Source: Limanda limanda (taxonomy: Eukaryota; Chordata; Actinopteri; Pleuronectiformes; Pleuronectidae). From it: a stretch of 64,000 nt of DNA. The translations under genes and the position numbers were made by a program. How positions within the stretch are numbered: position 1 is the first letter of the stretch; each line of letters opens with the position of its first letter. The notes beneath the pieces were generated by a model. It was given only the letters and a program-made list of their open reading frames with translations. It did not search any database and was not told the DNA's origin. The stretch spans positions 4,840,856 through 4,904,855 of the forward strand of contig NC_083636.1 in assembly GCF_963576545.1 (NCBI RefSeq), given 5' to 3'. This document shows, in pieces, positions 1 to 11,349 of this stretch.

Positions 1-1565
1 GCATTAAAATGCTGTTTTCCCCCGGTACACTTCAGTATGGAGATTTGGAGAAGTTGAAGGAATGTGAGGCAAGAGGGTGGTAGGTTTTAAGAAGCATTTA
101 ATATCTCACATCAACAGTAAAAACATGACTGATGTGTTTCAGCCGATAAAGGATTCGAACACAGAACAGGCTGTTTTTATACCAAGTGGTCATAGAATCA
201 GGATTTGTCCGTTATGTCTGTTTCTAGGTCCAAACTCTGATATTTTCATGACCACCATCATGATCTTTGGTCCATGATCCACCATCGTGATCCAGGATGT
301 GCAATTAAAACTGATGGGGACGTAATTCACATCATCAACGTTTCATCAGTACAAACAAAACCCTTGGGAACGTTAATGAAAGTCATTCACAGCCAGATCT
401 GGATTTTCCCCCCTTTCCAAAGACATTTCTCTAGTAAAGAGAAGTTACCTCCAACTTTCTCAGATGTCATTAAATCAAATTCAATTTCCATTGGCTTAGC
501 GTCAAAAAGCCGAGGTTGAGGCTTTTGGAATTGAAGGTCGAGGACTGACTGAAGGGCCCGCGATGCTGGTGAGCTCGTGGAATCGAGAGGGAAAAGAGAG
601 AGAGAGACGCCGGGCGCTGGAAGTAAACAGGCCGAGTCTTTACTGGAGCTTAAGAGGGTCGTACACAGGTAAGCTGTCCAAACAGGGCAGACAGGGGGCA
701 GGCAGGAGTCCAGGAAACAAAGAGAGAACAAACTGAGGAAAACAACACAGAGTCAAAAAGGCAAAACTAACTGGTGCAGAGGGGAATCATTTCAAAATAA
801 AACAGGAGAGACGTGATTCTGATGCTACATATCTGCAAACTGATCATTACATAATTAATCATGATTACAGCATCTCCACGACTGTTCTCAATTAATTCAT
901 AATTATCGACATTGTCGCCCGTGATTCATTAACTGGGTATTGTCCCGGAATTATCTGCCACCGTCTCCGTGAAAAGAGGAAGAGCGAAAACACAGGGAGT
1001 CAAATCTAAGCAGAACAATGGGAGGAAAAAATAAGCCGCAGTGGAGTCTGGTCATGTTTGTAGCGTTCAGTCATCACCGGTAAATCTGCCGGCTATAAAT
1101 ACACTTTAACACAAACACGCTACCTGCACCCCCCCCCCCTTTAGCAAAACACACACGTGAACAGATCAGCAGCTTCTGTCCTTGAACACCCAGTTCCTCG
1201 GAGATAAGGCACAGTTGCATCTCTCCGAAGAAAGGAAGAGAAAGAAAAGATTAGGAGCCTTGGATAGCTGCTGTTCATAAAGTCACATATCAGGAGTTCT
1301 CTATGGATTAGAACATGCACAGGGTTGAGATAGAGAAATCAACATTTACAGATTCATAATAGCGAATTGTAATAAATAAATGTAATTAATATAAATACAA
1401 TAATCTCTTTTTTGCATCAGGGTCAAATCAACCAAAAGATCATTGGTTAATCTTGATCCAAACAAACCTCGTCCTTTAAAATCTACTTAATGATACTTTA
1501 TATTTTCCCCTTTTGAAAATACTTCCCTTGAGAAATTAATTGAAATGAATTCACCAAGAAACTCC

Positions 1566-1703
1566 AGAGTTCATTGGGTTGTTTCTTGGCCCGTGTCCCA
1601 TCCGTCCTCAAAGTTTCGTGGAAATCCGTTGCCTAGTTTGTTTCCTGCCGACGAACTAAGAAACTGGGACAGAGGTGAAAACATAACCTCATTCGCAGAA
1701 GTA
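1566..1703 (+). mobile_element. degenerate LINE-tail repeat, copy A
   Basis: Contains TTGGGTTGTTTCTTGGCCC, AAGTTTCGTGGAAATCCGTT and AGGTGAAAACATAACCTC in that order. This is the order of a repeat I recall as widespread at LINE 3' ends in teleosts. Two further degenerate copies lie at 2012-2132 and 38001-38102. Confidence 0.55.
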
Positions 1704-2011
1704 CCACGGTGTTGTTTACAGTATTGTGAGGTATTTTTACCCCTGACCCCGAACGGTGAAGGTTATATCACTTTTCTACCTCGTCAAGAAACAACGAAGA
1801 CTCGAAGGCACTCGGTAGAACGCATTCCTCCGCCCAAGGTGAACTGTAGAAAACACAATGTTCAACCTGTTGCAATAATGTTCATTCTACAATTTCACAG
1901 CTGCTGCTCTTTGCACAAAACACAACTACAAACACACAAGTATCACTATTGTCCTGTTTAATCCTTATTTCTGTTTCCATTTCGAGGACGAGCAAAGTAA
2001 GACTTTCATTC

Positions 2012-2132
2012 TCACCAATACCACCAAACCATTACAAGTTTGGTGGAAATGTGTTTGGTAATTTATTCATAACCCAGCTGACAAATGAACAAATGGCCAG
2101 AGGTGGAAACAGAACCTCTTAGGTGGAGGATA
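2012..2132 (+). mobile_element. degenerate LINE-tail repeat, copy B
   Basis: AAGTTTGGTGGAAATGTGTT, ATAACCCAGCTGACAAA and GAACCTCTTAGGTGGAGGAT follow the same order as the family seen at 1566-1703, with more divergence. Confidence 0.5.
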
Positions 2133-5100
2133 CTACTCATAAAATACACAATCTTTTCTTTCGTGTAAAGAAACGATGAAGGGTAAGTCTTGCTCTTACA
2201 TTGAAATACCTCCACCCTCCATCCAAGGAGTTTTACAGCAGCTGCAGCCTTCACCCTGTTCACTCTCTCATCCGCACCAGCAAGGCCTCCTCCTCCTCCT
2301 CCTCCTTTATATTTCTTTCCCTTTAGTGAGTAAAGTCTGTCCTTGTTCTGTTGTTGTTTTTTTCCAATAAAAAGGCACGAATCCATAAGCCGGGTATGGT
2401 CTGGATCCAGCCAGGTGCCGTCCACAGACAGATTATATGGTGATAACAGGGTCAGGCTGGATGAGACCAGGGAGGAAAACAATAAAGGGGAAGAGCCCTT
2501 GCTATTGATTGGGCTCTTGTTCCATTGAGCTTCTCCAGCGCTTGTTACTGCTGCATTTATATCACAGATACTCGTCTGTCTCGTTTCTCCTGAAGCACAC
2601 ATGAGGTCAGATCATCTTCCACTTAGCCATTTCTTTGATTTGCACCTGACTGTGGGAGGATGTGTTATTAAAAAGTACGTCAATAGAAGCTGTTGGAAAA
2701 CACATACATGGAAAATACCCTTTTTTATTTCTAAAAGACAAATGACTGCGTGATGTGCTCGTCAAAAGCTTAATTGATCAATTAGAACATTAATTCCACA
2801 AATAAATAATCATGTAATTTATGAAAGAACACGATCCCCGGTGTCACCAGCAGTATTTTTAAGTTTTGTTTTTGTTCCCCTCTCACAGCCTCCTAATATA
2901 ATATGATTATGCAGAGTTAAGTTTAATGAAATGCGTTTTGTGTGGAACATAATTCCAATAGGATTATGTTTAATATTCGAATGTGTCTGCAAACTTTCTG
3001 CTGTCTGTGTGTTTTATTTGTTTTCCTGGCAATTAAGGCACGATTAAAATATTTATATTGAGTTCTGGAAAAAGTTTTGCAAGAAGCAGAAAAGCAGAGA
3101 CCTTGACTTTTTCAATTATAAACCAAAACCACACACTTGACCGCAGCCACGCTGTTGAAACCCGACTTGACTTCTGTGTGGCAGCCTTTACATTCCGTCG
3201 GTAGTGACTGACTGACACGTCTCTCCCCCCCCCCCGGGGCTCACTAGCTGCATGAGCTCAATCCTAAAACCGCTCAGTACGACAGAACCCATATAAACCT
3301 TTATTCTCGCTTTGACTCGGCGGCTGCTCCGGCCTCTCATGCATGTACTCGCTGCCCTCAACACTTCCTGGAGAAACAGAATCAGGCCAAACTCCGGCCC
3401 GGGAATGCAGAGCAGCGCGGGTCGGAGCTCCGGGGCTCGCCGACTTCATTCATGTTCCTCAGTCACAGCAGAGCCGGTGCTCAGCGGCCTGTGGATATTA
3501 CTCCTGACTCCGATGCCTGTGGAGGCTGAAGGAAGTCACCACCGCAGCTACATGACCTTCACTGCTTCCTAGAGATATTTAGTCTAAATTTTGACCCACA
3601 AATCCGCTCAATGTGTCGTGCAAATATGAGCAAATTGTGCATGTTGCATTAAACAACTCAATCAAGTTCAGCTCAAAGCATTTACTCATTTAATACATGT
3701 TTAAATGCAGCTGAATACACACATATATAGTGCGTTCGTTCAAGTAGAAGCTCGTCTGTCTTTTGTAGGCACAGAAATACTGAAAGGTGCAAAGAGAAAT
3801 CTCTCCTGATGTTTCACAGCTTCAGATTTGAGGAGGATAATGATGCATTTGGTTTAATTTGCACTCACCCTCCAACATTTCATGTCAGAGTGCCCTGTGC
3901 ACTAAATGGCACTCAGTACACTTTACTTTAAAACTTGATGCATTTGGAAGTGCAAACTCTGAATATGAGGAAAAATAATATTGAACCTGTCTATTTTGTT
4001 CTGTACCTTATGTACTTTACTGCGAGAGTATCCGCCCCAAAAAAATCTGTTCATATTGGTTCGAGAGAATACAAATGTATTTTTGTGTAGTTTCTTGCAG
4101 TCGACTCGGGGGAATCACCGATTTTTTTCAGGTTATGAGATATTTTGTTCAGACGTTTCTTCTACTGTTGCATCAGCGCAGTGAAAGACACTCACTGCAG
4201 ATGTTTCATATAATAAACACGGAGTTTATAAGATCTCACAGAAACAGTGGGAATCCCTGCGTCTATCTGGAAAAGAGTGAATCTTATAAATCACTATTTG
4301 TGTGTTTCATCCACAGACGGTTTAGATGTTGTAATGTTCCACCTGCAGCAGCTGGATTCTAACCTGCAGCTCACCGGCCCACCCGGCCGGCAGAGTGGGG
4401 GGTCCAGCCGAGATCAAAAGGGGGGGCGACCACCCACGGACGCCGGTGGAAGTTCAAACCCAGCTCGCTCACTTTCCGTGCATTGCAACATTTGAAGCTG
4501 AGACAAATATAGTTCACCGTCGGCAAACTGAGCGTCCAGGACACGGAGACTGGACACCTTCTTTTATGGAAAAATCTCGTCTTGATCTTCAAAGGATCCA
4601 CGTTCCCTTTAGAAGATTAGCTTTTTTTGTCTTTTAGATTAAATGGAAATTATTTAAAGGTAGGAAACGATGTCGGTTGATGAAGTCTTATGGCAACTCG
4701 GGTGAATTTGGTAAGAAAGGTCGTTTTAACCAGTAAATCACTATCTAAGAACTGGGTCTTTGCTTTGATCCCTTTGATTTTCGGCGAACGTCACATTCTC
4801 TTATCGACACGGCTGCACAAACCAGTTGTCACAGTGACGCCAATGCTAATTACATCACCTCGCCTAATTTAATGACTGGGACACTTTATGGTCAGTTACA
4901 GTTATATTCTCATCGGATGTGTGAAACCTGAAAAGGAGGAAACACATTTCAAAGTGTCCGTACTGTCTTTTTTTTTGTAAGATCTCGGATCTGAAGGGAT
5001 TTGCTGTTCGCTCTGAGGACGACAATCAACGAGGAAAAAAAATCAAAATGAGCCTGGGTTACAAGAAACCCTTCTTTTTTCTCCAGCTCCCTCAAAGGAG

Positions 5101-6880
5101 TCACACTGAGCGCCTGTATATCAATGTGGCGTTTGCAGCAATATGGAAAGATAAAAGTCAGCCTCCGAAATTCGCAGGAATTACTGGCCCCAAAAATAAA
5201 AGAGCCCTATAATTGCCATGGAAACCAGGAGTGAATTTTATAAAAAGAAGCAGAAGAAGAAGAAGAAGAAGAAAGCTCTTTCTACTTTGCAGTGCAGCAG
5301 CGCTCCACCCTTCTTGTTTGAACCTCTCACTCCTCCACTTGTACCTGCGGGTCGAGCAGCTAAATGCACCCCCGCCCACCTGGGATCAGGAGAACGTGTA
5401 AAAACCCAGCATCTTCTCCGAGGCTGCGATTCACCTCCCGCCTGTTTAGAGAGGAGCCGGAACGCCTGGGGAGCAGGAAGTGAGTTATTCTGTAAATTGT
5501 ATACTTTTTTTTTTCTTTATCGCCCTGTATGTGCTGCACATTACACCGTAAACGTCTCCTCCGCTATTCCCCCGTCTCTATGGGAACCTGCAGAAAGTGC
5601 TGCTCCTGTGTTTAACCCACCGGAGATCTATTCCAGAGAAGTATCTGTCGAGCAATTCGGGCGAGAGCGGCGTTTGATGCTTTCAATTTTCCACCGGCAT
5701 CTCCTGAGTTGGAAGGCCCGACTCTTTACCAACAGCTTCTTTATTTATTTTTTGGCAGGCGGGGGAAGTCGGGTCAAGGTGTTTCCATTAAATGGCAGCA
5801 ATTTAGAAAAGTGGATTGAGCCTGGCTTCCTGACGGCGCCCGCACGGCAGGAGAGAGCCACGGGGAAAGTGTTTCAGACGGAGACACTTGCTCGGCTGGG
5901 GGTCACCTTCGCCTCCAACCTCATCCTGAGGAGTGAACGCTGCCAAAAAAATAAATAAAAAAGATCCTCTCTCTCTCTCTCTCTAGAGGACTGAGGTGCT
6001 TCATGCTACACAGTCAGAATATTATGATGTAGAATAAATCACGAGTGAACCTCTAATCCAAACGTTCCCTCTATGCAGGTATAACAACCACCTTTAATTC
6101 TGTGCACACCCTGGATCAACTATAAGGACTTTTATATTATTTTTATAGAGATCGTATATTGTGAACTGAGTTTATTTCACAAACTCAAACCAGGGGCAGC
6201 ATCGAACTTCAGGTCGCCGCAAAACTTCTTCTGCCGAGACGAGAGAAGCTGGAGAGGATTACCGGAGATCAGACTCTTTTCTCCCCGGTGCCTCTTCTGA
6301 AGCCCTTTTTTTTAAAGAAATTGATTTGTTGTTTTGTGCCTTCAGTTTTTACGCATCATTTTCCAAAAGATTCACTGAAAGGAAAAAGAAAACACCCGGA
6401 AAACATGAAAACAGGACCAAGGTAAAGAATCGACTTTTTGACTTAAAGAACTTTGTGTCGCTTTGTTTTGCAGGGAAATCGAACATCGCAGTTTACACGT
6501 GTGGAAAAGGACAAAAGAGGCAATCAGTGACTCTTAAGCAGCGTCTGTCTCGTCAGGGTCAGAGTTCAGGAGAGAGCTGAACCCGGCTTGGACCCGCGCT
6601 CCCGAGACAGTTTCCCAGTGAAATATAATTAGAGCTCTCGGTCCCGACCTCTGAGAGCTCGTGAGGACAAAGCCGCTGATTGTTTTATACAGAAAACACA
6701 GACGGACGCTGAAAATAGAAAAGAGAAATAAGGTGTTTGGGGGGAGAAAACGCCTCAACCCGACTGTTTACCGCTGCGATCTGAAGAGGCCGGGCCTCAG
6801 TCATCCATCAAAGTGAAATCTGTGAAAAGTTGAGGCTTTTAATGAATTTTTGGTACAGTCGGAATCCGGCGCTTTGTCCA

Positions 6881-6915
6881 ATTAATTGAGAGCCGTCAAA
6901 AGAGACTCAATTAAT
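6881..6915. promoter_or_regulatory. inverted pair of homeodomain-like sites
   Basis: ATTAATTGAG (6881-6890) and its exact complement CTCAATTAAT (6906-6915) with a 15 bp spacer. TAATTGA is a common homeodomain core. The surrounding 6.8-7.0 kb has further sites (CCTAATTG) and no repeats. Confidence 0.3.
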
Positions 6916-7379
6916 CAGCTCGGTTCTGCACCGCTGGGAGAGTGAATAGAAACCTAATTGTATAAGTGGGATTATGGAAGTCGAGGTAATATTAAAATCA
7001 ATAACAGAGACGAGGGTGGAGGGGGGGGGGAAACACCAACAAAGCAAAAATACTGTGATGTCCAGCTTCCACGGTCTCCAAAGAAAATCCATTCAGGGAC
7101 CTGGGGACGCACAATCATTCAAAACTGAAATCATTGCTGCAAGTTCTGGTTGAGATATACAGTCCAGGGGTCAACGCCGTTTTCTTTTTTAACTACCGCG
7201 GTGCTGAGGCCAGAGCCGAGCATACAGGGCAGTCATCCCCCCCCCCCCCCATCATGGAGGTTGGTGCCATTTTACTGATATCAGCTGCCAGTTTGAGGAG
7301 GCAGGGGAAGAAAACACGCCTCCGACCACAAGGAAATCATATACGACGCCGGCCTCATCACGCCTCAAGCGCCCGGGAA

Positions 7380-7620
7380 TAAACGAGTGCGGCATCATCA
7401 CAGATTGCCCCTCCTGAGTGATATCTCCCCCCCCCCGCCGCCGCCCGGGGAGCGGATGAAGTTGGGCAGTTTATAGCGAGACCTTATAATTGCGCTCTCT
7501 GACGGCAGCGTCTGTAGTTAATCACGCGGCCGAGTTAATGCAGAGGTGTGCAGGGTTTATGATAAATCGGAGAACCACACGGGCCCCGGCATGCATAAAT
7601 GCAGTTAAAGTAGGTATGGG
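7380..7620. promoter_or_regulatory. candidate conserved non-coding element
   Basis: A repeat-poor stretch with TTATAATTGCGC, TAGTTAATCACG, TTTATGATAAATCGG and GCATGCATAAATGCAG, motifs resembling homeodomain, Cdx/Hox and POU sites, next to a GC-rich CCGCCGCCGCCCGGGG block. The call rests on motif density, not on any comparison. Confidence 0.22.
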
Positions 7621-8134
7621 GGGGGGGGGGGACGGAGGATATAAATGATGGCTGGGTGAATGAGGAGCGGTGCCGTGTCACGCCGGGAGGCTGCAGGCCG
7701 AGAGGCTGCGGTGAATCCTCCCTCACGCCACGGAGACACACCTGCAATCCATCTGATTTAACAGAGGCTGACGGAGCGAGAGGAGACGAGCGTGAGGCCC
7801 GGGCGGAGACCTGGGAAAACAGGGGGGGGCGGGGGTGGTAGGAAGGGAGGGGGAGTGGGGGTGTCAGATAGGCGGAGAGATAAAGGGAGATTGAGTGAAA
7901 GAGGGTCGTCTTTGGAAGATGGCCGACAGCTTTCAGGTACGGGAGAGAGAGAGGAAGTCAGTGGAGCAGAGGAGACGTGGAGCCGACCTCTGCTCCGAGC
8001 TGACACACCTCTCTCCTCTTCATCCTCCTCATCCTCCTCTTCCTCAGGCCGCCGGCTAACCGACTGTCAGTCACAGACGTCTTCTTCATCAGCCACCCGT
8101 TACTGGTTGAAGTGTTTGCAGAGACAAACCCTCT

Positions 8135-8234
8135 CTATTGCCAAGTATATTTGCACATACAGGAAATTGCCTTGGTTTAGTTGGTGCACTGTACATAAAT
8201 AACAATCAGACATTAAACAACAATATATATATAT
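8135..8234 (-). mobile_element. retroelement 3'-tail fragment, interrupted
   Basis: The stretch reads CCAAGTATATTTGCACATAC, followed by GGAAATTG and GGTGCACTG, and closely matches the copy at 25390-25545. It breaks off at a TA repeat where the hAT element at 8235 begins. A-rich sequence with AACAATATA motifs resumes at about 9176, suggesting one element split by later insertions. The orientation is inferred from the 25 kb copy, whose tail of TTCTGA repeats is on the minus strand. Confidence 0.55.
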
Positions 8235-8959
8235 TAGGGCTGGGCAACGATTAAAAGTTTTAATCAGATTAATCGCATGATTTCCCTGATTAATCACGAT
8301 TAATCGCATTTGTATACGCAAAATCCAATAATGAATTAAAAAGTAGTGTATAGCGCAATTTTATTTTCAATGTTCTGCCATATGAACGAAAGTGCCATAA
8401 CATTTGTTGTGCAAACACTTTTAACATCAGCATTTAATACAGTAGCAGTTAAATAAGATATTCAGTGTAAATCTCAACTTAACAATGTTATCAAAGCAAA
8501 TACAAAGTTAAAGCTCAATGCCACTGCCAGGGCATTAATGTTATCCTCTTCGTTATGAAGCCTCGCTCCACTCGCTGTTTCGTTGAGTGATTTGCTGATA
8601 TATGTGTGTTTTGGATTCAGGTGATATTTTAGACTGGAAGTTCTCCGGTGATAAGAAAATTCACCTTGGCAGTGGCTACAAATAACTTTGGTTCTGTCGA
8701 CTCCGCCGTCTGGAAGAACTTTAAAATGAAAATGGCCATGTAAAAGCTCCGTAGCCTTATCCATGGTTGTTTATCCGCCAATTATTTTCTTTTTTCCGGT
8801 TCCGCAGCAGTCAGCAACAGACTTTCACAAAATAAAAGCCTGACTTTCACAATAAAACAATAAATAATCAAACCTGAGTTAATGCGAGATAAAATAATTA
8901 ACTGAGTTAAATAAGTGATGAGTTAACTCGAAATTAACTAGTTAACTTGCCCAGCCCTA
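8235..8959 (-). mobile_element. short non-autonomous hAT element with BED-finger remnant
   Basis: Perfect 13 bp terminal inverted repeats (TAGGGCTGGGCAA) bound a 725 bp element. Both flanks read ATATATAT, the 8 bp expected for a hAT target duplication, although the site is a TA repeat so this is only supportive. On the minus strand an ATG at 8764 opens a 96-codon frame. Its first half is a BED zinc finger with all four ligands present (Cys29, Cys32, His48, His53). The catalytic hAT domain is absent, so this is an internally deleted derivative. The outer parts are rich in TTAATC motifs, typical of subterminal transposase-binding repeats. Superfamily assignment is firm; the exact family is not. 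Confidence 0.88.
8474..8764 (-). pseudogene. truncated hAT transposase N-terminus (BED zinc finger)
   Basis: This 96-residue frame lies inside the 8235-8959 hAT element. Residues 26-53 form a BED-type finger (Cys-x2-Cys, then His-x4-His), which in hAT transposases binds the transposon ends. Beyond about residue 75 the frame runs into non-transposase sequence, and no catalytic or hATC dimerisation region follows. A protein made from it could at most bind DNA. The start at 8764 is the first ATG after the element's terminal region. Confidence 0.7.
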
Positions 8960-8983
8960 ATATATATATATATATATATATAT

Positions 8984-9175
8984 ATTGGTCTTATTTCAAG
9001 TTTGAAGCTAAATTAAGAAACACTGAATGTTGTTTTTTTTTGTTCTCGTGTGGAAGGAGATTTACTTTAAAATGTAAAATTATTTGTTCAAAAGATATCT
9101 GCAGTAATGTGGACAAGGCCTGAGTATCTCTCCAGCAAGTCCTCAGATCTATATGAGCTTTTATCCGACCCCTGG
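8984..9175 (+). repeat. left arm of a 0.2 kb inverted duplication
   Basis: This 192 bp segment, from ATTGGTCTTATTTCAAG to TATCCGACCCCTGG, is the reverse complement of 9862-10070 with few mismatches. The main difference is a block of about 17 bp (around CTTCTGGGCTATTTAA) present only in the right arm. The left arm is bounded on both sides by TA dinucleotides, as though inserted into a TA microsatellite. It encodes nothing recognisable. Confidence 0.85.
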
Positions 9176-9290
9176 TATATATATATATATAAAAACAATA
9201 TAAAACAAAACAATATATGCAGTAAGAGAGTTATGGGCACGTACAGTGCTAAGGTGCAGAGATTTTCTGGAACAGGCGGTGACCGGGAAG
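9176..9290 (-). mobile_element. probable continuation of the interrupted retroelement tail
   Basis: TA repeats followed by AACAATATAAAACAAAACAA and a segment with AAGAGAGTTATGGGCACGTA. The A-rich part resembles the inner end of the 25390-25545 copy. I infer that it was joined to 8135-8234 before the hAT element and the arm at 8984-9175 arrived. The right-hand limit is approximate. Confidence 0.35.
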
Positions 9291-9861
9291 TTCAACCTGT
9301 AGAGTTAACACAAATATTCATTAACAAGGAAAACAGCTGTGTGTGTGTCGTTGTGTGTAAAAGTAACTCTGGTGACTTGTCAATTGAGGTAAAACTAAGT
9401 TAACCTCTTAGTAAACTGAACAGTTGCATATATTGGAAACCAGCATGGAAGACAAGTAATTCAAATCTAAATAAAACCTCTTTCTTTCACTTTTGACTCT
9501 GTAACTCGCTGCACTTAAATCAGTTAAAAATATCGGTTCAAGGAGTCGCTTCCAGCTCAGAAAACACAATCTTATTCTTCTGATCCTGTAAATTTTCCAA
9601 CTGATTATAAAATTTTACTCATCGCTATCAAAGCTCAGAGGTCCCTCTGCTCCGGATTATGCATATTTGACCTTTTTATTATCTTGTGTTTTTCGCCCTG
9701 GCTCCCTGAGATATTTCTGAGACATCTCTCCTGTCGCTGATCCAAGATCTGGACACAAAGGTTAGAGAGCCGCTGCGGGAACCGTGGGATGGTTTGCCTC
9801 AGGATATCAGATTTTTATATTTTTAAAATCTCATGGTGATGAAGGCTGGTGTGGGTCTCAT

Positions 9862-10070
9862 CCAGGGGTCGGATAAAAGCTCATATAGATCTGAGGACTT
9901 GCTGGAGAGATACTCAGGCCTTGTCCACATTACTGCAGATATCTTTCGAACAAATAATTGTATGTTTTAAAGTAAATCTCCGTCCACACGAGAACAAAAA
10001 AAAACAACCTTCTGGGCTATTTAACATTCAGTGATTCTTAATTTAGCTTCAAACTTGAAATAAGACCAAT
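9862..10070 (-). repeat. right arm of the 0.2 kb inverted duplication
   Basis: Reverse-complement partner of 8984-9175, separated from it by about 0.69 kb. Unlike the left arm it is not bordered by TA repeats and runs smoothly into unique sequence, so it is more likely the source copy. A foldback transposon with long terminal repeats is the alternative, but no target duplication could be found. Confidence 0.85.
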
Positions 10071-11028
10071 CCAGTTCAAGTGAGTCATGAAAGAGGTTCT
10101 TTCTACAGTGCACATTGTGTGTCAGAATGGGAACGAATGCATGTGACGACTATGTGATGAAGTAATGAGAGGACGTGTCAGCTCCGTCAGCCTTGGAGCT
10201 TTTACTTGCAGCTCTCAGATCTTTTATTCAGGACATCTTTCACACAGCTGCACCGTACTGGGCCGTATGTGACACATTTAAGTTTGACGTGAAGTGATGA
10301 TGGCTAAATGTCGTGTAATTGAAGTGACGTGCTTCACATTTCTGGCAGAAGAAGTTAGACATAAGTGATGTGATAATTATCCTGGATGTAGATGAGGAGA
10401 AAGGACGTCTCAGAACTGGACAAAGCTTTGTAGAAAACGTCAAAATGATGATTTCTATTGATGGATGTGAGCTGCTTTGTCCTTTTTTATGCAGAGAATC
10501 TATTAAAAATGTCTGATTCGTTTCCAGTTAAATACATATATGTCTTCTATATGATTCCTTGAGTCGATACTTTGATGGGCTCAGTTTCTGTCTCTTCCAC
10601 AAAGAGCTGTAAAGATGAAGACCTACAGACTGACATGACACTGACATGTTCCTGCATCGTGACATGGACCAACGACCTCAAATCAGATTCCTCTTATGGA
10701 TTTTAATGTTCTTTAATGTCCGGAAAGCTTTTGGAAGGAATGACATTTGCACGACGAGGATTATCAGAGAGTGAATGTTACTGATCGATCACAGGAGACA
10801 AGATTTGGGCAAAAGGTTCATGGTTTGTCGAGCAAGGAAAGCAAATATTCAGTCCTCGTTTCAGGGGGTTTTCATACTAACATAGTTTGGTCTCGACCTT
10901 CTAACTTTTCACTTTAGTCTGAACCAAAATAACAGGTGTGAAAAGTGCTTCAGACCACAGTCCTAACAAAAGAGAGGTTCTCTGTCTGGATCACACTGAA
11001 CCATGGCTTTGGATTGGTTTGACAAATA

Positions 11029-11349
11029 TTAAAAGTGACATATTATGCCCATTTTACCGCAGTTGATATGGTTCCTTGGGGTCTTAATGAAATGTCTGAA
11101 ACATCTTTTGGTCAAAATACCACAAGGATAATTTAAAACAGCGCCCTTTTTACCCTGTCTAAAGCAGCCCTCCTCAGCTCTTTATCCCATTCGACGCCAT
11201 CTAGCATATCGTTTCTGACATAGAGGAACCACAACAAATCGTTGGAGTTGTTTTTTTCCAGAGTTTTTGGGACGGTAGACATGCCAGATACCCAAATTAA
11301 CTTGTAGAAGCACTGCAAAAGTGTAATTTTCAGAATATGTCACCTTTAA
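11029..11349. mobile_element. TTAA-flanked MITE (piggyBac-like ends)
   Basis: A 313 bp body (11033-11345) is bounded by TTAA on both sides. Its ends are imperfect inverted repeats, AAGTGACATATTATG on the left and the complement of CAGAATATGTCACCT on the right. TTAA duplication is characteristic of the piggyBac superfamily. There is no transposase. The interior (including GGTCTTAATGAAATGTCTGA) matches a repeat I remember as common in teleosts, but I could not compare it with a library. Confidence 0.6.

Larger units (their letters stand above)
1..6780. other. no gene seen; unique non-coding DNA
   Basis: Apart from LINE-tail fragments at 1566-1703 and 2012-2132, this is single-copy-looking sequence. 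It holds a CCT patch near 2285-2303, a GC-rich pocket at 3300-3560, AAG repeats at about 5245-5273 and a CT patch at 5969-5985. The 246-codon frame at 5218-5958 begins in the AAG repeat, has no recognisable domain and is not called. Confidence 0.6.

Noticed and set aside
5218..5958. 246-codon plus-strand frame
   Set aside because: It begins in an AAG repeat, has no domain, no conserved-looking segment and no coding-like third-position bias.
10870..10990. Sequence with GTTTTCATACTAACA and GGTGTGAAAAG resembling ends of a fish MITE
   Set aside because: The inverted ends are too imperfect and no target duplication could be found.
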